Source of the DNA: Ophiura sarsii
Taxonomy: Eukaryota > Echinodermata > Ophiuroidea > Amphilepidida > Ophiuridae
DNA length: 64,000 nucleotides
Assembly (NCBI GenBank): GCA_035610835.1
Contig: CM069441.1
Coordinates: 100,003,606-100,067,605, forward strand
Direction: 5' to 3'
Part shown: positions 51,235 through 62,945 of the stretch, in pieces
How the letters are laid out: each line of letters begins with the position of its first letter
How positions within the stretch are numbered: position 1 is the first letter of the stretch
Translations under genes and position numbers: made by a program
The notes under the pieces: generated by a model
Told to the model about the DNA's origin: nothing
Seen by the model: only the letters and a program-made list of their open reading frames with translations
The model's database searches: none

Positions 51235-51560
51235 GTGCTTCGCATCTCTAGCTTATTTATAGCGATGCCCGGGGAGTACATTTGTGTACCCTTAGCGTAC
51301 GTCCCCGCTACACGCCCCGGCAGCGAATTTATTAACCGTACTCACTCACTGTATAAATGTATTGCTGTAGGCCTACAATGTACATGTGCTATGCACTTTA
51401 CTCCGTCAGGTATCAAATGTTGTTTACGGTAATAAAGATCGCGCCCCGGCTAGCGGGGGCACAGTTTGTACGTCCCCGTACACTCCCCCGCATAGCCGGG
51501 CACCGTTTTGTGTACACTCGTGTACAGTCCCCCGCATAGTCCCCGCCATGCCCCGACCCA
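51235..51560. repeat. GC-rich tract with GTCCCCG words
   Basis: CGTACGTCCCCGCTACACGCC, CGTCCCCGTACACTCCCCCG and GTACAGTCCCCCGCATAG are loose repeats in a CpG-rich island in AT-rich DNA. About 2.5 kb upstream of the mucolipin exons, so a distal CpG-island promoter cannot be excluded. No direct evidence. Confidence 0.35.
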
Positions 51561-51824
51561 GGCTTGCAATTGAAGTAGGCCTACATAACGCGATGCAATT
51601 ACAGCTAGGACAGCATAAACTCGATATGCATACATGCATCGAGTTAAAATAAGCGTACTTATAGTATACTTATAGACCATTATTGTTTGAAGCCTGACAT
51701 TTTGAAGATTTAGAGGAGGGCCTGTACTAGTATGTTGAATGTATCGAGCAGGGTTAGGATGAGTTGTAGTTTGTAGGCCTATTATGTGGAAAGTGCTGTG
51801 AATGCCTAAAATGTGTAAATTATG

Positions 51825-52517
51825 AGAATGATGCTTATTGCGGTGTTTGCAAAGCACGTACACACCTTCTCACGTACGTACGATGTGAACACAACAAGTT
51901 CTATGTCAGTCTGGCCATCTCTCACATCCCTACTATCCCTAGCATCCCTACTATCCCTAGCATCCCTACTATCCCTAGTATCCTTACTATCCCTAGCATC
52001 CCTACTATCCCTAGTATCCTTACTATCCCTAGCATCCCTACTATCCCTATAACCCAAACATTTTAAGGATGCTTTGGATAATAGGGATGTGGGGATAGCA
52101 GGGATGCGTTGGATAGTAGGATGCTTTGGATAGTAGGGATGCTTTGGATAGTAGGATGCTTGGGATAGTTGGGGTAGTACTAATAGAGATGCTAGGGATA
52201 GTAGGGATGCTTAGTAGGGATAGTAAGGATAGTAGGAATGCTTGGGATTCTATGGATAGTATAGATGCTTGCAATGGATGCTAGGGATAGTAGGGATGTT
52301 TGGTCTAGTAGGGATGCTAGGGATAGTAGGGATGCTTAGGGAGGGATACTTGGGATAGTAGGATTGCTTAGGATAGTAAGGATGCTAGGGATAGTAGGGG
52401 GCTTTGGATAGTATGGATGCTTTGGATAGTAGGGATGTGAGGGACGGCCCGACTGCCATAGCACTTTATGTGTTCGCATCATACGTACATGTTTTGCAAA
52501 CACTGCTATTGAGCACT
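51825..52517. mobile_element. Foldback element with minisatellite arms
   Basis: Unique outer arms (51825-51925: TGCTTATTGCGGTGTTTGCA, ACGTACGATGTGAACACA, TCTCACATCCC) are inverted at 52440-52517. Between them, 51925-52050 is an array of 9-10-base units CTATCCCTAG/CATCCCTACT, and 52060-52440 holds the same units inverted (GGATAGTAGGGATGCTT). The whole element can fold on itself. The structure resembles Foldback elements of flies. Confidence 0.85.
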
Positions 52518-52519
52518 AG

Positions 52520-53540
52520 CTTATCTGTTTGATTTTGCGGGGTGTTGTAGCTAGTCCTATCATGCACAAACATAAGTGCATTTTGGCACGCTGATACAGT
52601 AATATTATATTATGTTCTAAATGTCAGATATCTCTTTAACAGACTATGAACAGTAAAGGTGACTGATTTCTTTGGAAAGATTATGCCCTGTGATTAATTA
52701 GAACCAGATCAGGACAACAATAAGTTTACCCCTCCCCTAGAGCACCCTGCAAAAGGCATATTTGACTTTCATAAAAACTACGTAATTTTTAATAAACCGG
52801 ACTAAATAGAGTGATTACCAAAGACTCCCAAAGATAATTTTCTATCATTGACTACCTAAATGACTATTCTTAAGGTTGCACATAATGAAAACTCATAAAG
52901 TGACTATTATGTAAAAGATTTACCATACGAGGCATCACTGTGGCTTGAGTTGTAACAATGAAAATTAGACTGATTAGCAGTATTAAAGTATGCCAAAGGC
53001 ATAGCAATACATTTGAATTGATATTACACTATTTGCAAGCCTACAAGAGTTAACATTGCTTACAATATTATTCATACATATTAATACTATAATTTTGTCA
53101 GATATTATTCATTGTTTTCCATTTTCAGTATTCAAATCATGCTCTTATATCTAACCATTATAATACGTAAAAAAAGCCGAAAAACATACATTTCTTCTTA
53201 AGGTAATTTTCCGTTTCCGTTGTCCAAAATATCTCTCTCTGGCTTTGACCGCATCATAACAAACGTGAAACAAATATCAATTATGATTTACTATAAATGC
53301 GTAGCTATGATTCAGAGCTATAATCATCATGACAAATGTAATGAGGCTGACATTAATATTAACAATGTTATGAGGGAGGAGGTAGAACTTATTGAATGAC
53401 CCTCGTAGAAACCCTCTCATGTAAGATTTCTTCCAAAAGAAATCAGTAAAAATGAAAAATCAAGACATTTTCTCAGCATTTCCGAAGGTATATTAGTTCT
53501 TTTCACTTTTTTTGAATTTTGGTTAAAAATCACCACCAAT
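52520..53540. other. No recognisable feature
   Basis: AT-rich intergenic DNA. Confidence 0.5.
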
Positions 53541-53550
53541 TGAAGCAGGG

Positions 53551-53914
53551 CAGTGGCGTGCGCAAATGGGGGCCGGGGGGGGCGCCCCCCCCCCCCCCCC
53601 ACACTATTGAGTCAGTCGGGGGGAAACTTAGGCCAGTCGGGGGAATTGAGAAGGAGGCTTGGTCAGTGGCATCATGGAATTATGATAGTCAAAAACACAG
53701 ATGAAAAATTTTCGCGCGCTACGCGCGCATATATCTTCCCAAAATGCAATATTCTTTGGTACAAGCTTATTTAGAGCCAAAATGTAGCTCACTCGTGCAA
53801 AAAAAAGAGGTGTAAATTCGACAATTCTTTACTCAAATAGTCGGGGGAATTTTATTTATGGCCATGTGCCCCCCCCCCCCCCCCCCCACTCACAATATCC
53901 TGCGCACGCCACTG
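53551..53914. mobile_element. hAT MITE with perfect 8-bp target duplication
   Basis: CAGTGGCGTGCGCA at the left and TGCGCACGCCACTG at the right are perfect inverted ends. AAGCAGGG flanks both (53543-53550 and 53915-53922). C runs lie inside each end, and GCGCGCTACGCGCGC at 53712 recalls the tandem units in 26818-28926. Confidence 0.93.
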
Positions 53915-53922
53915 AAGCAGGG

Positions 53923-55890
53923 AGATCATATGCATCACGCAGCTATGGGTGGTCTTCAAGGTGATTTTGAATGAACATGAAACAAATAATTAAGAAGCCA
54001 TCTGTGGCATTTTAGACGACGGTGGCCACGCGTCCAATATGGCAATGGGAGTGCACCATGTTGAAATATTTTTAACAGTCGTCGTCCGGTTAACGATGAA
54101 AATAATTTTAAAAATAGCATGTACAATGGAGTTGGTTAGCCAAAGCCAACTCCAACGGTTTTGGATTGGAAAAAAATCTTCTAACCTATGATGAATTTTT
54201 CAAAATGATAAGATTAACATTCGTGATTAAGTGTTAGTCCAATACGAATTCAAATTTAGGTATCGGGTGACCCACGTCGTCTGATTTTCACATGAAATAT
54301 TGCGAATCAAGCTCTATAATTTGGGGTGGTACTTAGTACGTATATATAAGCATTACGTATGTTAAAAACCCAACTTCTGAAAAAATTGAGGGCTCCATGA
54401 AGGATCTCTTAGTGCCCCTTTAATTCGATATACTTTAGCTATTCCAAACTATGAATTAGAGGCGGGTGTTTGATGTATTCTAACAAGGTCAAGAATCAAT
54501 ATGCTCGTCACTACTGATAATAATCTATGTTTTCCTAGTCAGACAATGTTTGTGACATTAATGTTATCGATTATGTAGAATGGAAGTTCAAGATCAACAC
54601 ACAAACAATATATATATGTATATATATAGTATACATACCTGCTAGCATAACGTATGAATCGTAGCTCCTTGTCAAACTTGTCACCCACTACTTAAAACTT
54701 ATCAATAAGGTCAAATCCCAGGAGTAAAATCAATCTATATCGAAACAATCTATGTTTTCGTAGGTGAGTCGCGCATAAAATGTTAAGCCAATCTAAAAAT
54801 AATATCAACCACGAAATAGATTTAGAATGAACAAAATGCGGGACAAAATGACCGGGTGGTGCAGCTATACCGACGAGTAGGTTGTACTTTCCTGGATATA
54901 ATACATGTATTCATTTGTATGAAGTTATAGGTTCACTGACTTCACCATAAAGTATTGCGGCTGAGTTAGAGATTAGTTCAACAATTACCTTGAACTTGTA
55001 TATTAGGCCAAATCAGGGTCGCACAAAGTTGTCTCGTACCTTGGAACAAGGTTTTGAGCTGAACATTTCCGCAACTAAACTAAACAGGTTTGATAAAAAT
55101 CAGATTACAATATGTTAGCTAACTGTCACTGGTTAGCTATAGTGTTGCTTATAGATGTATCAGTACCATAGTAATAATTTTTCATTTGGGAAGAATATTT
55201 TTTAGGAGGGGCATAACATTTGTTTTGCCATTTGACGCTAAAATTGTCAAATTTGGTCGAATACTAACTAATTTGGTATGAAAATGCGTGCTTGCGAACA
55301 AAATGGTCAACATATGGTCTTATTTAACCTAATTGTGTGAGAAAATGTGCGCGAATCGCGAAAAAAATTGCCTTATTAGGCCTATGCTAAAATTGTCAAT
55401 TTGTTTTATTCGTCTTTTTTCACCATTTTCCCCAATACTTTTTCTTTTTCCACTTGGCATTATTTCCCCGATTCTGCCAATTATTTCCCGTGAGCGGTGC
55501 TCCCTGCTCCCGCACTTTGTGAAACCCTGGGCCTAATAGTAATAGTCCAACCTCAATTGTTGTAATTATTGTTTGTTGTGAAATTTAACGATTATGTTTA
55601 ACATATATATTTGTTATAACACTAGAGTGTCAAATAGTTCATAATTATGGATTAGAATTATATTTCGATGCAAAATAACTGGGCCAATGTAAAGTGGGCC
55701 TAATAAAGCCCCCCCCCCCCCCCCCCCCCACCTCTTCACCACAAAAAACACAAAAACACACGAATAAACAAACACCAAACAAACAAACACACTCGTCCTT
55801 GTACGGAATAGTGGAAGCAGCTGACACATATTGGTACCATGTAAATGTATTCATCATGTGGAAGATCACGGCAAGACCCATGTCCTTTGC
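53923..55890. other. Intergenic DNA with one C run
   Basis: No coding sequence recognised. A C run of about 22 at 55709-55730 may mark another decayed element. TATA-rich microsatellite at about 54608-54640. Confidence 0.4.
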
Positions 55891-56461
55891 AATGCTGTCA
55901 TGATAGGTAGTGTTTTTCCTGCCACATCAAGTGGGAGATAGGCTAGTCCTTTAGTGCGTACGCGGTGTCCTGCAAACCGTAGACGCCTCTTTTTCAAAGT
56001 GACTGACAAAGGAGGGATGTCATCATAAACCCCTCTGTTTGTTTGGGGCTCTCGCCAGCTGATGTTACGTTAAGTACTCTTCGAAGTAGCTGTCTGTAGC
56101 ATCCTATTCTATCCTCAAAGTTTTGACTTCCAGATTTTGTCAAGTTTGTTGCATGCAACCCATGCCTGAGCTTTCCGGCACTTGAAGTCATGTAATGAAT
56201 GTAGTGACGATAGATACTTGAAATCCTTTATGTTATCAAGTTCAGAGCCATTAGTCAGAGTTTGAACATTTGATGTAGTAGGTATATTCGCAAGGAGGGT
56301 CTTGGTCTTTCCGACATTAAAATGGAGTCCTACACAACTGGAGGCATCCTCTACACTCTACAAAAGTTCTTCAGCTGAAGCAATGGATGATGCCAGTAGT
56401 GCTATATCATCAGCAAAATCCAGGTCATGTAGGCGCATTTCGGGATATCTCCTGCTTTTTT

Positions 56462-56661
56462 TTTCGCTTTTTTTTTCTTCATCTGCTATGACAAATCAAA
56501 TATACAAAAAATATACGTTTACAAATCAGTTAGAATACACAATGTGTGTGGATAACTGTAACATCGATAAGTAGACTATATATCGCATGAATATGGTTAT
56601 TATGCATAAATACAGGATGATGTATTAAAACATACACTAAATTACAAAATATAATATATAT
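56462..56661 (-). mobile_element. Short poly-A retroelement with target duplication
   Basis: On the minus strand about 190 bases end in GATGAAGAAAAAAAAAGCG and a further A run. AAAGCAGGAGATAT occurs on both sides, a target duplication of 14 or more bases that also restores the LINE frame. Source element unknown. Confidence 0.65.
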
Positions 56662-56759
56662 CTCCTGCTTTTTCTTTCCTCAATGATGATGCCAGTAGAG
56701 TGTTGGATGTCCTCGTCGGTAAATTCGAGCCTCCGTCGGTAGATTTGCGTATTTGACCA

Positions 56760-57068
56760 TGCGGGTTTTTTTGCCGGTTTTGTGAACAACCTACCACTCC
56801 CACGGGGCTCGAACCCCGGACCTCTGGGTTCAGAGGCAGACGATCTACCGCTAGGCCACGGGGGGAAACCATACATGGCGGAGTATATTCCGCCCTGTAT
56901 ATACTCTGGGGCCATTATTTCATCGAAAAACTGCCGAGCCGGGTGACACAAGCACGCCGCATCGTAGTAATTCGTAGTACTCAAGAGTGTTAGGGTTAAG
57001 GGAGGGTGGTCACCGATTGCGCTAAAAAGCACAGTGACCTAAACACGTGCACGGGTTTTTTGAGACAC
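56760..57068 (-). mobile_element. tRNA-derived SINE-like insertion with mariner-like edge
   Basis: CAGGGTGTCTCAAAAAACCC begins the segment on the minus strand. Near its other end lies a tRNA-like block, GTGGCCTAGCGGTAGATC with CGGGGTTCGAGCCCCG (intact T stem) at 56795-56866. It replaces part of the host LINE reverse transcriptase. Confidence 0.5.
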
Positions 57069-57115
57069 CCTGTATAGAGTCGAATGCTTTTGAATAGTCA
57101 ATAAACACTACGGCC

Positions 57116-57480
57116 AAAGGCAAGATTCTTAGCTTTCATGCCTTCAATGATCCGTTACACCAAAGTAAACAAAGAAAACATCACTAAAAGCAAGCACAAA
57201 AAAAAGTCTCCTGGTAAACATTATAAGATTGTATTAGATTGTATAAGATTGTATTTCTTTAAAAGCAAGTAAAATATATATATATAGGGCCTATATATAT
57301 ATAATGGAGTTCCTTTAGTATACCCTACCATTGCATGTACTCAATGGGGACTTTCAAAGAACGACGCATACACTTACACAGTGAGGAATAAGAATGGTAG
57401 GGTATTCTAAAGCTTGGTATCCTTTCATTTGTCAACGTTTGTTGCGGTGTGCTCATTGTCAAAAATGAATTCCCCATAAT
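57116..57480. repeat. TA-rich tract between LINEs
   Basis: Contains AGATTGTAT repeats and TATATATA on both sides of GGGCC at about 57270-57302. No coding signal. Confidence 0.5.
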
Positions 57481-57483
57481 TGC

Positions 57484-59857
57484 ATTACCATCATCATCAT
57501 TATTGGTCGTCCGTGGACGAAATGGAGGAAGCATTCGCAACATACTGGGCCCAGACTTTCCTGTCATTCATGAGTTGGCGGATCTAAACCCATATCGTTC
57601 TTGACGGTATCAGGATACTGAAGGGGTCTCCTGCCTCTGTTAGCTTTCCCACCAGGAGGAGTCCAGAAAATTAGACGGGGGATAGGCTGGTTGGTTGTTC
57701 GTATGCAGTGGCCAGCAAAACATAAACGGCGCTGCCTGATTATTGATGTTATAGGGGGATATTGCCATATACCACACTGTTTGGGATGTGATCCCTCCAA
57801 CTGATGTTTTAATATTCTACGTAACAGTTGAGTATAGCATACGTTGATTCGGTCTTCAATTTCCCTACTGGTGGTCCATGTTTCAGAACCGTACAACAAA
57901 ATGCTTTCTACGCAAGCTTTAAATAATCTGATTTTTGTTGTTCTTTTGAGATCAGACTTCCAGTTCATCTGCAATTTATTACAGGCAACCCATGCCTGTG
58001 CTTTCCTGCATTTGAATTCATAAGCTGTGTCTAGAACATAGGCCCCCTAAGTATTTGAAATTGGAGACGTTTTCCAGCTCTACTCCTTTGATGGTCTTTA
58101 CACTGGCTGAGGTGGCAATATTAATAAGGAGGCTTTTTGTTTTTCCTTCATTCAAATGTAGGCCAACTGCTATGAAGTCTATGAATACGGCAGCCAGTGG
58201 AAGGTTTTTTTCTTTCATTCCTTCAATTATTCTTCTCAATGCTAGAATATGGGAGATCGTAGATCGTTTCTCTCTAAAGCCATTTTGATTCCATCGAAGA
58301 AGAGGGTCCACAAATGGGCGAATTCGGTTTAGTAACATACGATTGTAGACCTTAGCCCCAATGCAGGAGAGGCTAATCCCTCTGTAGTTGGTAGGGGGAG
58401 AGAGATCTCCCTTTTTGGGGATAGGAATTATGGCACTCACTGACCACTGACTAGGGATTTAATGGTGAATCAATGCTAGGTTGCAGATTTCCAGTAGGTG
58501 AGATCGGAATTGCTTTGACTTCCAAAGTTCGAGAGGAATGTTGTCCAGTCCAATGGCCCCTCCTGGTTTAACTTGATTGAGAGCAGACTCAACTTCGTCT
58601 AAGGAGAATTTATTGACTATGATTGGGATAGTGCCGTCCACTACTGGTGAAATGTCAAAGACAGTGTCAGGAACAGCTTTCCAAGAAGGTTTTGAAAGTG
58701 GTGCAGCCAGGTTGTGATCCTCTCAACCGGTGAGCCTGCTAACATTGCTGGTTTTCTTACTTTTCTCCCAGTAATTTCATTGATCACTCTCCATGCTTCT
58801 GTGTGTTTGTTGGAATGGGACGCATCCTGAATTTGGGAGATCTTCTCATTTAGCAAGTGTTCCTCTTCTGAGAGATATGCTTCTTTGCGCTCGTCGCGGG
58901 GTTGAATAGTAGCATCACCCTGATCAATTGCATTTTGAAGTCTACTTCTTGCCGCTCGTACAGATCGACACTGTGATATGGACATGAAGTTCCTCTTAGG
59001 CCTCTTGGGAAGTACTTCTTTGGCTGCGTCAAGACAAGCTGTTGAAAGGTTGTTGAAATTCTCCTGGGCAGGAAGGTCCTGAAGTTCATCGTGTAGTAGG
59101 CTGAAACGATTTAACACTTCTACGGCATGTTTTCCTGTAGTTGGCTATCCTGGCTCAGTGCTTTGACGTTTAGGGAGCAAGATTTATTTGCACTTCTCTT
59201 TGGAGCACGAAGACTCCGTCGTACCCTGGCTGTAACAATTCTGTGGTTAGATCCAACTGTCGAGAAGGAGCTGTATGTTTCTACATTGCGGATGGAGTTG
59301 CGCCACTTCTTCCTTACTAAGATAAAGTCAATCTGTGCTTTGGTACAGTCTGGTACTTAAAAGTCCACAGCTTTCGTTGGGCTTCCTAAAAGAGGTGTTG
59401 CTCACAATCAAATTGAACTCATTTACAAAGTTACAAAGATGTGTCCCGTTCCGGTTGGTGAGGTCGTGGAAGGAAAACATCTGATCCTAGTTTGGCATTA
59501 AAATCACCGGAGATCAAGACTACGTTGTGTTGAGGAATGCTGCTAAATGCGTCTGACAAGTCTTTGTAGAAAGTTGTCTTCTTCAGAGCAGTTGGTGGGA
59601 CTGCAGATGGAAATCACTGTTGTTGCTGGATTTCCAAGGAAAGTTGCCACTATTATTCTTGGGCTTATTGTGGTGACAGATGACCGACACTTTGAGGCGT
59701 GTGTATTCATCACAAAGCCGACTCCGCCTACTGAAGCTCCAACTGTGTTGCGAGTTGCAGAGGAAGTAATTAGAGTGTTATTGTCTGAGACCTTTCTGAC
59801 ATCATAATTAGAACCATGGACATGGATGAAACGATATTCCTGGTTCTGCATTACCAA
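57484..59857 (-). mobile_element. RTE-like LINE with its reverse transcriptase core deleted
   Basis: Minus strand: endonuclease (IIVATFLGNPATTVISICSP near 59600; a degraded QIDFILVRKKWRNSIRN and NHRIVTARVRRSLRAPKRS at 59150-59330), linker (58641-59117), EVESALNQVKPGGAIGLDNIP (58459-58641), then NYRGISLSCIGAKVYNRMLLNRI and ILALRRIIEGM (58018-58440). There FIDF runs straight into VGLHLNEGKTKSLLI, so the AFDS and FADD boxes are gone. The tail (57564-57974) has LLYGSETW and LCFAGHCIRT. Ends in TGA/TGG repeats at 57484. Confidence 0.88.
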
Positions 59858-59869
59858 TTATCGCTCTAA

Positions 59870-60330
59870 AGTCCAAAAAGTTTGCGTTTGGTCACTATAG
59901 GCCTACTTATAACTGAATACAAATATACCTATTTTTAATTCTAACGCATCCGAAAATTAATCTGGTTAAAATCGAATGCAGTGTGGTTTTCCTGTGAATG
60001 TGTCAAACAGAGATTATTGTGTATTCTTACTATTCACCAAGTGCTGCTGCTATCTGTTTCAATGCTTGCCTTGTCGAAATATACGAAAATGAATCAATCA
60101 ACCCATATTTCAACCTATTACATACGGTATCCAGCCAAATATTGACATATTTCAGGCAGTGTCCAGAGTGTGGTTACTTTAAGCTAATGCTATGACGTCA
60201 TAGTTCATACCTAGAAATCCAAAAGTGTATTGTTTGAAAGACAAAGGTTCATACTTTGTATTGATCACACTATCTGTCAATAGAATCACTCATGCATCCC
60301 ATACCATGATCACTTTCATTATATATTGAA
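59870..60330. other. No recognisable feature
   Basis: AT-rich DNA with a short ORF of no recognisable kind. Confidence 0.4.
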
Positions 60331-60344
60331 CGACCCTCATACGT

Positions 60345-61125
60345 TAAAATATGGTTGCGTTGTTGAACAACATGATTTCAACATCTTTTCAACTACATTT
60401 TGTGCTTTGTTGAGGTAACGTTGAATATTGACGTTGATTCAACGATGTTGAAAAATCATGTTTTCAAAAATCAATCTGGAGCTAATTTGCATATTTTACT
60501 TGTATTATATTAGCCGAGTAAATTGCTCAATTCGCTCATTAATTTATAAAAATTAGCACCGATGCTCGATTGCACCATTTCAATTATGCTAATGAGCTAA
60601 TTTGCACCTTTTATTCATTTAAACCTATTATTTTATTTGAATAAAGTCGATGCATTAATTTAACACCATGGAATGTATATTTATATATATTCATATTTTC
60701 TCACTGGTTTTAAGAAAAAAGGACGATGTTGCTTACTTAAATAAATGCATATACATTAAGCAAAGCAAGAACATAAACATCAATGCCCTTCAGCCCCCCC
60801 CCCCCCCCCCCCACCCCCACACACACCTTTCCCTGGTTGCCAAGAGATACACATATGCGACAAAAGCTTCACAAAATACATTTTTTAGAAAGAAATAAAC
60901 ACATTTTCTATCAAATGTTGATGGTGATTCAACATCATATTTCAACGTTGATTCAATGTTGAATTCTGGTTACGTAGTTGAAATTTGGTTGGTATAGTAT
61001 ATCAACCAAATTTCAACTACACGTGACCAAAAATCAATATGAATCAACGTCATATTTCAACGTTGAAATCTATGGTTGGTCCAAACTTTCAAATACAATG
61101 TTAATTCAACGATTTTTCAACGCTG
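60345..61125. repeat. Element with repeated TTCAACGTTGA words and a central palindrome
   Basis: AACGTTGAAT, GACGTTGATTCAACG, CATATTTCAACGTTGA and similar words cluster at 60360-60470 and 60905-61125. GTAGTTGAAATTTGGTTG at 60975 is a perfect palindrome arm, with its partner ending at 61022. The middle carries a C run (60795-60812). Probably one MITE interrupted by another insertion. Confidence 0.55.
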
Positions 61126-61269
61126 GGGCACTTCATTGGCGATTCGTGTCAATGGGCACTTGCGTGTAGGTGACGCCATCTTGGGATTTATTTTCTCCCA
61201 TAGGTTTATGGTAGCACGTCTCTTAAAAATCACGGATCGAAAACGGGCAACTCTTCGTGCACAATACTA

Positions 61270-62285
61270 AGTTATTAATACTTACTACTACTTATGTCGA
61301 TCTCGATCGATCTTCGTGATGGCTCGCCACCCTACTCTGTCTCTCATGCATGCTTTCATCTCCTCATCATTCTTCAGTCCTGTGTCTTTCGCCAAGGTGT
61401 CCAAGTATGTTAAGGCTGGGCGGCCGACAGATGTGTGTCCGTGTTTGTCAGATACAATCTCATTTTCTCTTCTCATGCAATGCCCGGCAAATCTCATCCT
61501 TCGATCTGTGATGTTATCCGATACCTTCTGTAATTTTCCATACAGGTCTTTGTTCGGTACCTTATCTTTCCAACTAATGTTGAGTGCAATTCTCAGCATT
61601 CTAGTGCAGCATCCATCTAGAGATTTCTTCAGTCTGTTGGTGATGGTCCATGTCTCAGTTCCATACAGTAGAACACTTTGAACAGTAGCTTGGAAAAGTC
61701 CGATTTTGATTTTTCGACAGAGGCTGGATTTCCACACTTTGTTCAGAGCATTGCAGGCCTGCCTTCCTTCCAAGCAAGTGCTTTACGTACTTTTATGTCA
61801 TGCTGGCTACTACCTACCCACGCTCCCAGGTACTTGAAGTCCTCTACGTTGTCTAGGTTACTTCCATCAGAGGTTTTTAGCTGTACCGCTTGTGTTTGGT
61901 GAAATACCATGCATTTGGTTTTCTTGGCATTCATGTGGAGCCCAGTTTTGAGTGCTGCTTCCTCAACATATTTCAGCAACTTCTGTGCCTGCTCCTTAGT
62001 GTCAGAAAGTAACGCTATATGTCATCTGCAAAGTCAAGATCCGTGACGTTCTTTGGCCCTATTCTTCGACTTTGTCTAGGCTTGATGGTGAATCCTAGTT
62101 CCTCTTCTCTCCCACTGATAGCTATTCTTAAGCAATAATCAAGGATGATTATGAATAGGTAGGGGCAAGGGTATCTCCTTGGAGTACTCCTGCTAGGATG
62201 TCGAACAGTTCCGTGTCGCCATCAGGTGATATGACTTTGGCTCTTGTGTTTCTGTAAGTTTCATCAATTGCATCTGTTATAACCT
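61270..62285 (-). mobile_element. 5'-truncated RTE-like LINE
   Basis: Minus strand: AIDETYRNTRAKVI, then ILAGVLQGDTLAPYLF (62165-62285), LKTGLHMNAKKTKCMVFHQT and NVEDFKYLGAWVGSS (61743-61979), then LLYGTETWTITNRL, DGCCTRMLRIALNISWKD and MRFAGHCMRRENE..GRPALTYLDTL (61288-61773). Starts abruptly after the AFDS region, so truncated in the usual LINE way. The tail has TAGTAGTAAG. Confidence 0.88.
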
Positions 62286-62430
62286 GTGGTAATAAGTTAT
62301 TAATAGCGTGGTTAAAATAGTGATTTCTCGGTAACTAAAATGATCTAGCAGCCGAGATAGGTATTAAATTAAAGCTTAAAATTTCCAGTTTAATAATATA
62401 ACAATCACAGACAATATTAACAACCGATTG

Positions 62431-62889
62431 TTAAGAAATAGCAATCCTACTTTCACGGCGTAAGACTGAAGTCATGCAAACACTCAACTTGTAAAATGAC
62501 GATAGAGGGGGCAAATGCCCAATTGTGGAAAATCTATCCGTACTCGCTTGATATTCTACGATTTTATTCGAAAGTGTGAAGGAGTGATACCGGGAAGCGT
62601 GCATCACTCTTCCTATTTTGACCGATACGGCTTTCCATACCAGGGGAATCCCCACACCTGTGTGTATTCTGAGGAAGCCCTTTGTGTCGCATAAATTGCA
62701 ATCTTGTTTTGCGGGGCAAGTTGTAAAACTATTGACTATATTTAGCATTATATTTAGCGTTATTTGATGCAAGTCTTGGATAATTGACTTGTTTTTATAC
62801 GTCCATGTGACCTTATTTGATAATAATGTTGATGACACGTCTGTTGATGACAGATGTGTATTTTGCCGCTGGATTTTGAAGAGGACCAT
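62431..62889 (-). CDS. Unrecognised 152-aa ORF
   Basis: An open frame with TTCPAKQDCNLCDTKGFL in its centre (CX4CX2C) followed by RIHTGVGIPLVWKAV. I do not recognise it. It lies between a LINE remnant and a CR1-like ORF1, so it may be part of an unclassified repeat or a chance ORF. There is no splice or promoter evidence. Confidence 0.2.
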   Translation of the reverse strand: MVLFKIQRQNTHLSSTDVSSTLLSNKVTWTYKNKSIIQDLHQITLNIMLNIVNSFTTCPAKQDCNLCDTKGFLRIHTGVGIPLVWKAVSVKIGRVMHASRYHSFTLSNKIVEYQASTDRFSTIGHLPPLSSFYKLSVCMTSVLRRESRIAIS

Positions 62890-62945
62890 TAAGGTTTAAA
62901 AGGGATATAGATATAGTTAGATTCCATATCCGTTAACTGTCCATC

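Larger units (their letters stand above)
55905..57115 (-). mobile_element. RTE-like LINE remnant with two later insertions
   Basis: Minus-strand pieces: AVVFIDYSKAFDSI (57072-57115); EERKSRRY.. joined to ..LHDLDFADDIALLASS (56662-56745 and 56380-56455); LHFNVGKTKTLL, DNIKDFKYL, CYRQLLRRVLNVTSAGE and RRLRFAGHRVRT (55930-56340). One insertion holds a tRNA-like SINE, the other a short retroelement. Confidence 0.8.

Noticed and set aside
51235..51560. CpG-island promoter of the mucolipin gene
   Set aside because: GC-rich and upstream, but no exon, initiator or splice link could be shown; left as a weak repeat entry.
61316..61902. Plus-strand ORFs of 121 and 74 aa
   Set aside because: Shadows of the minus-strand LINE C-terminal frame, where GRPALTYLDTL and FAGHCMRR are recognisable.
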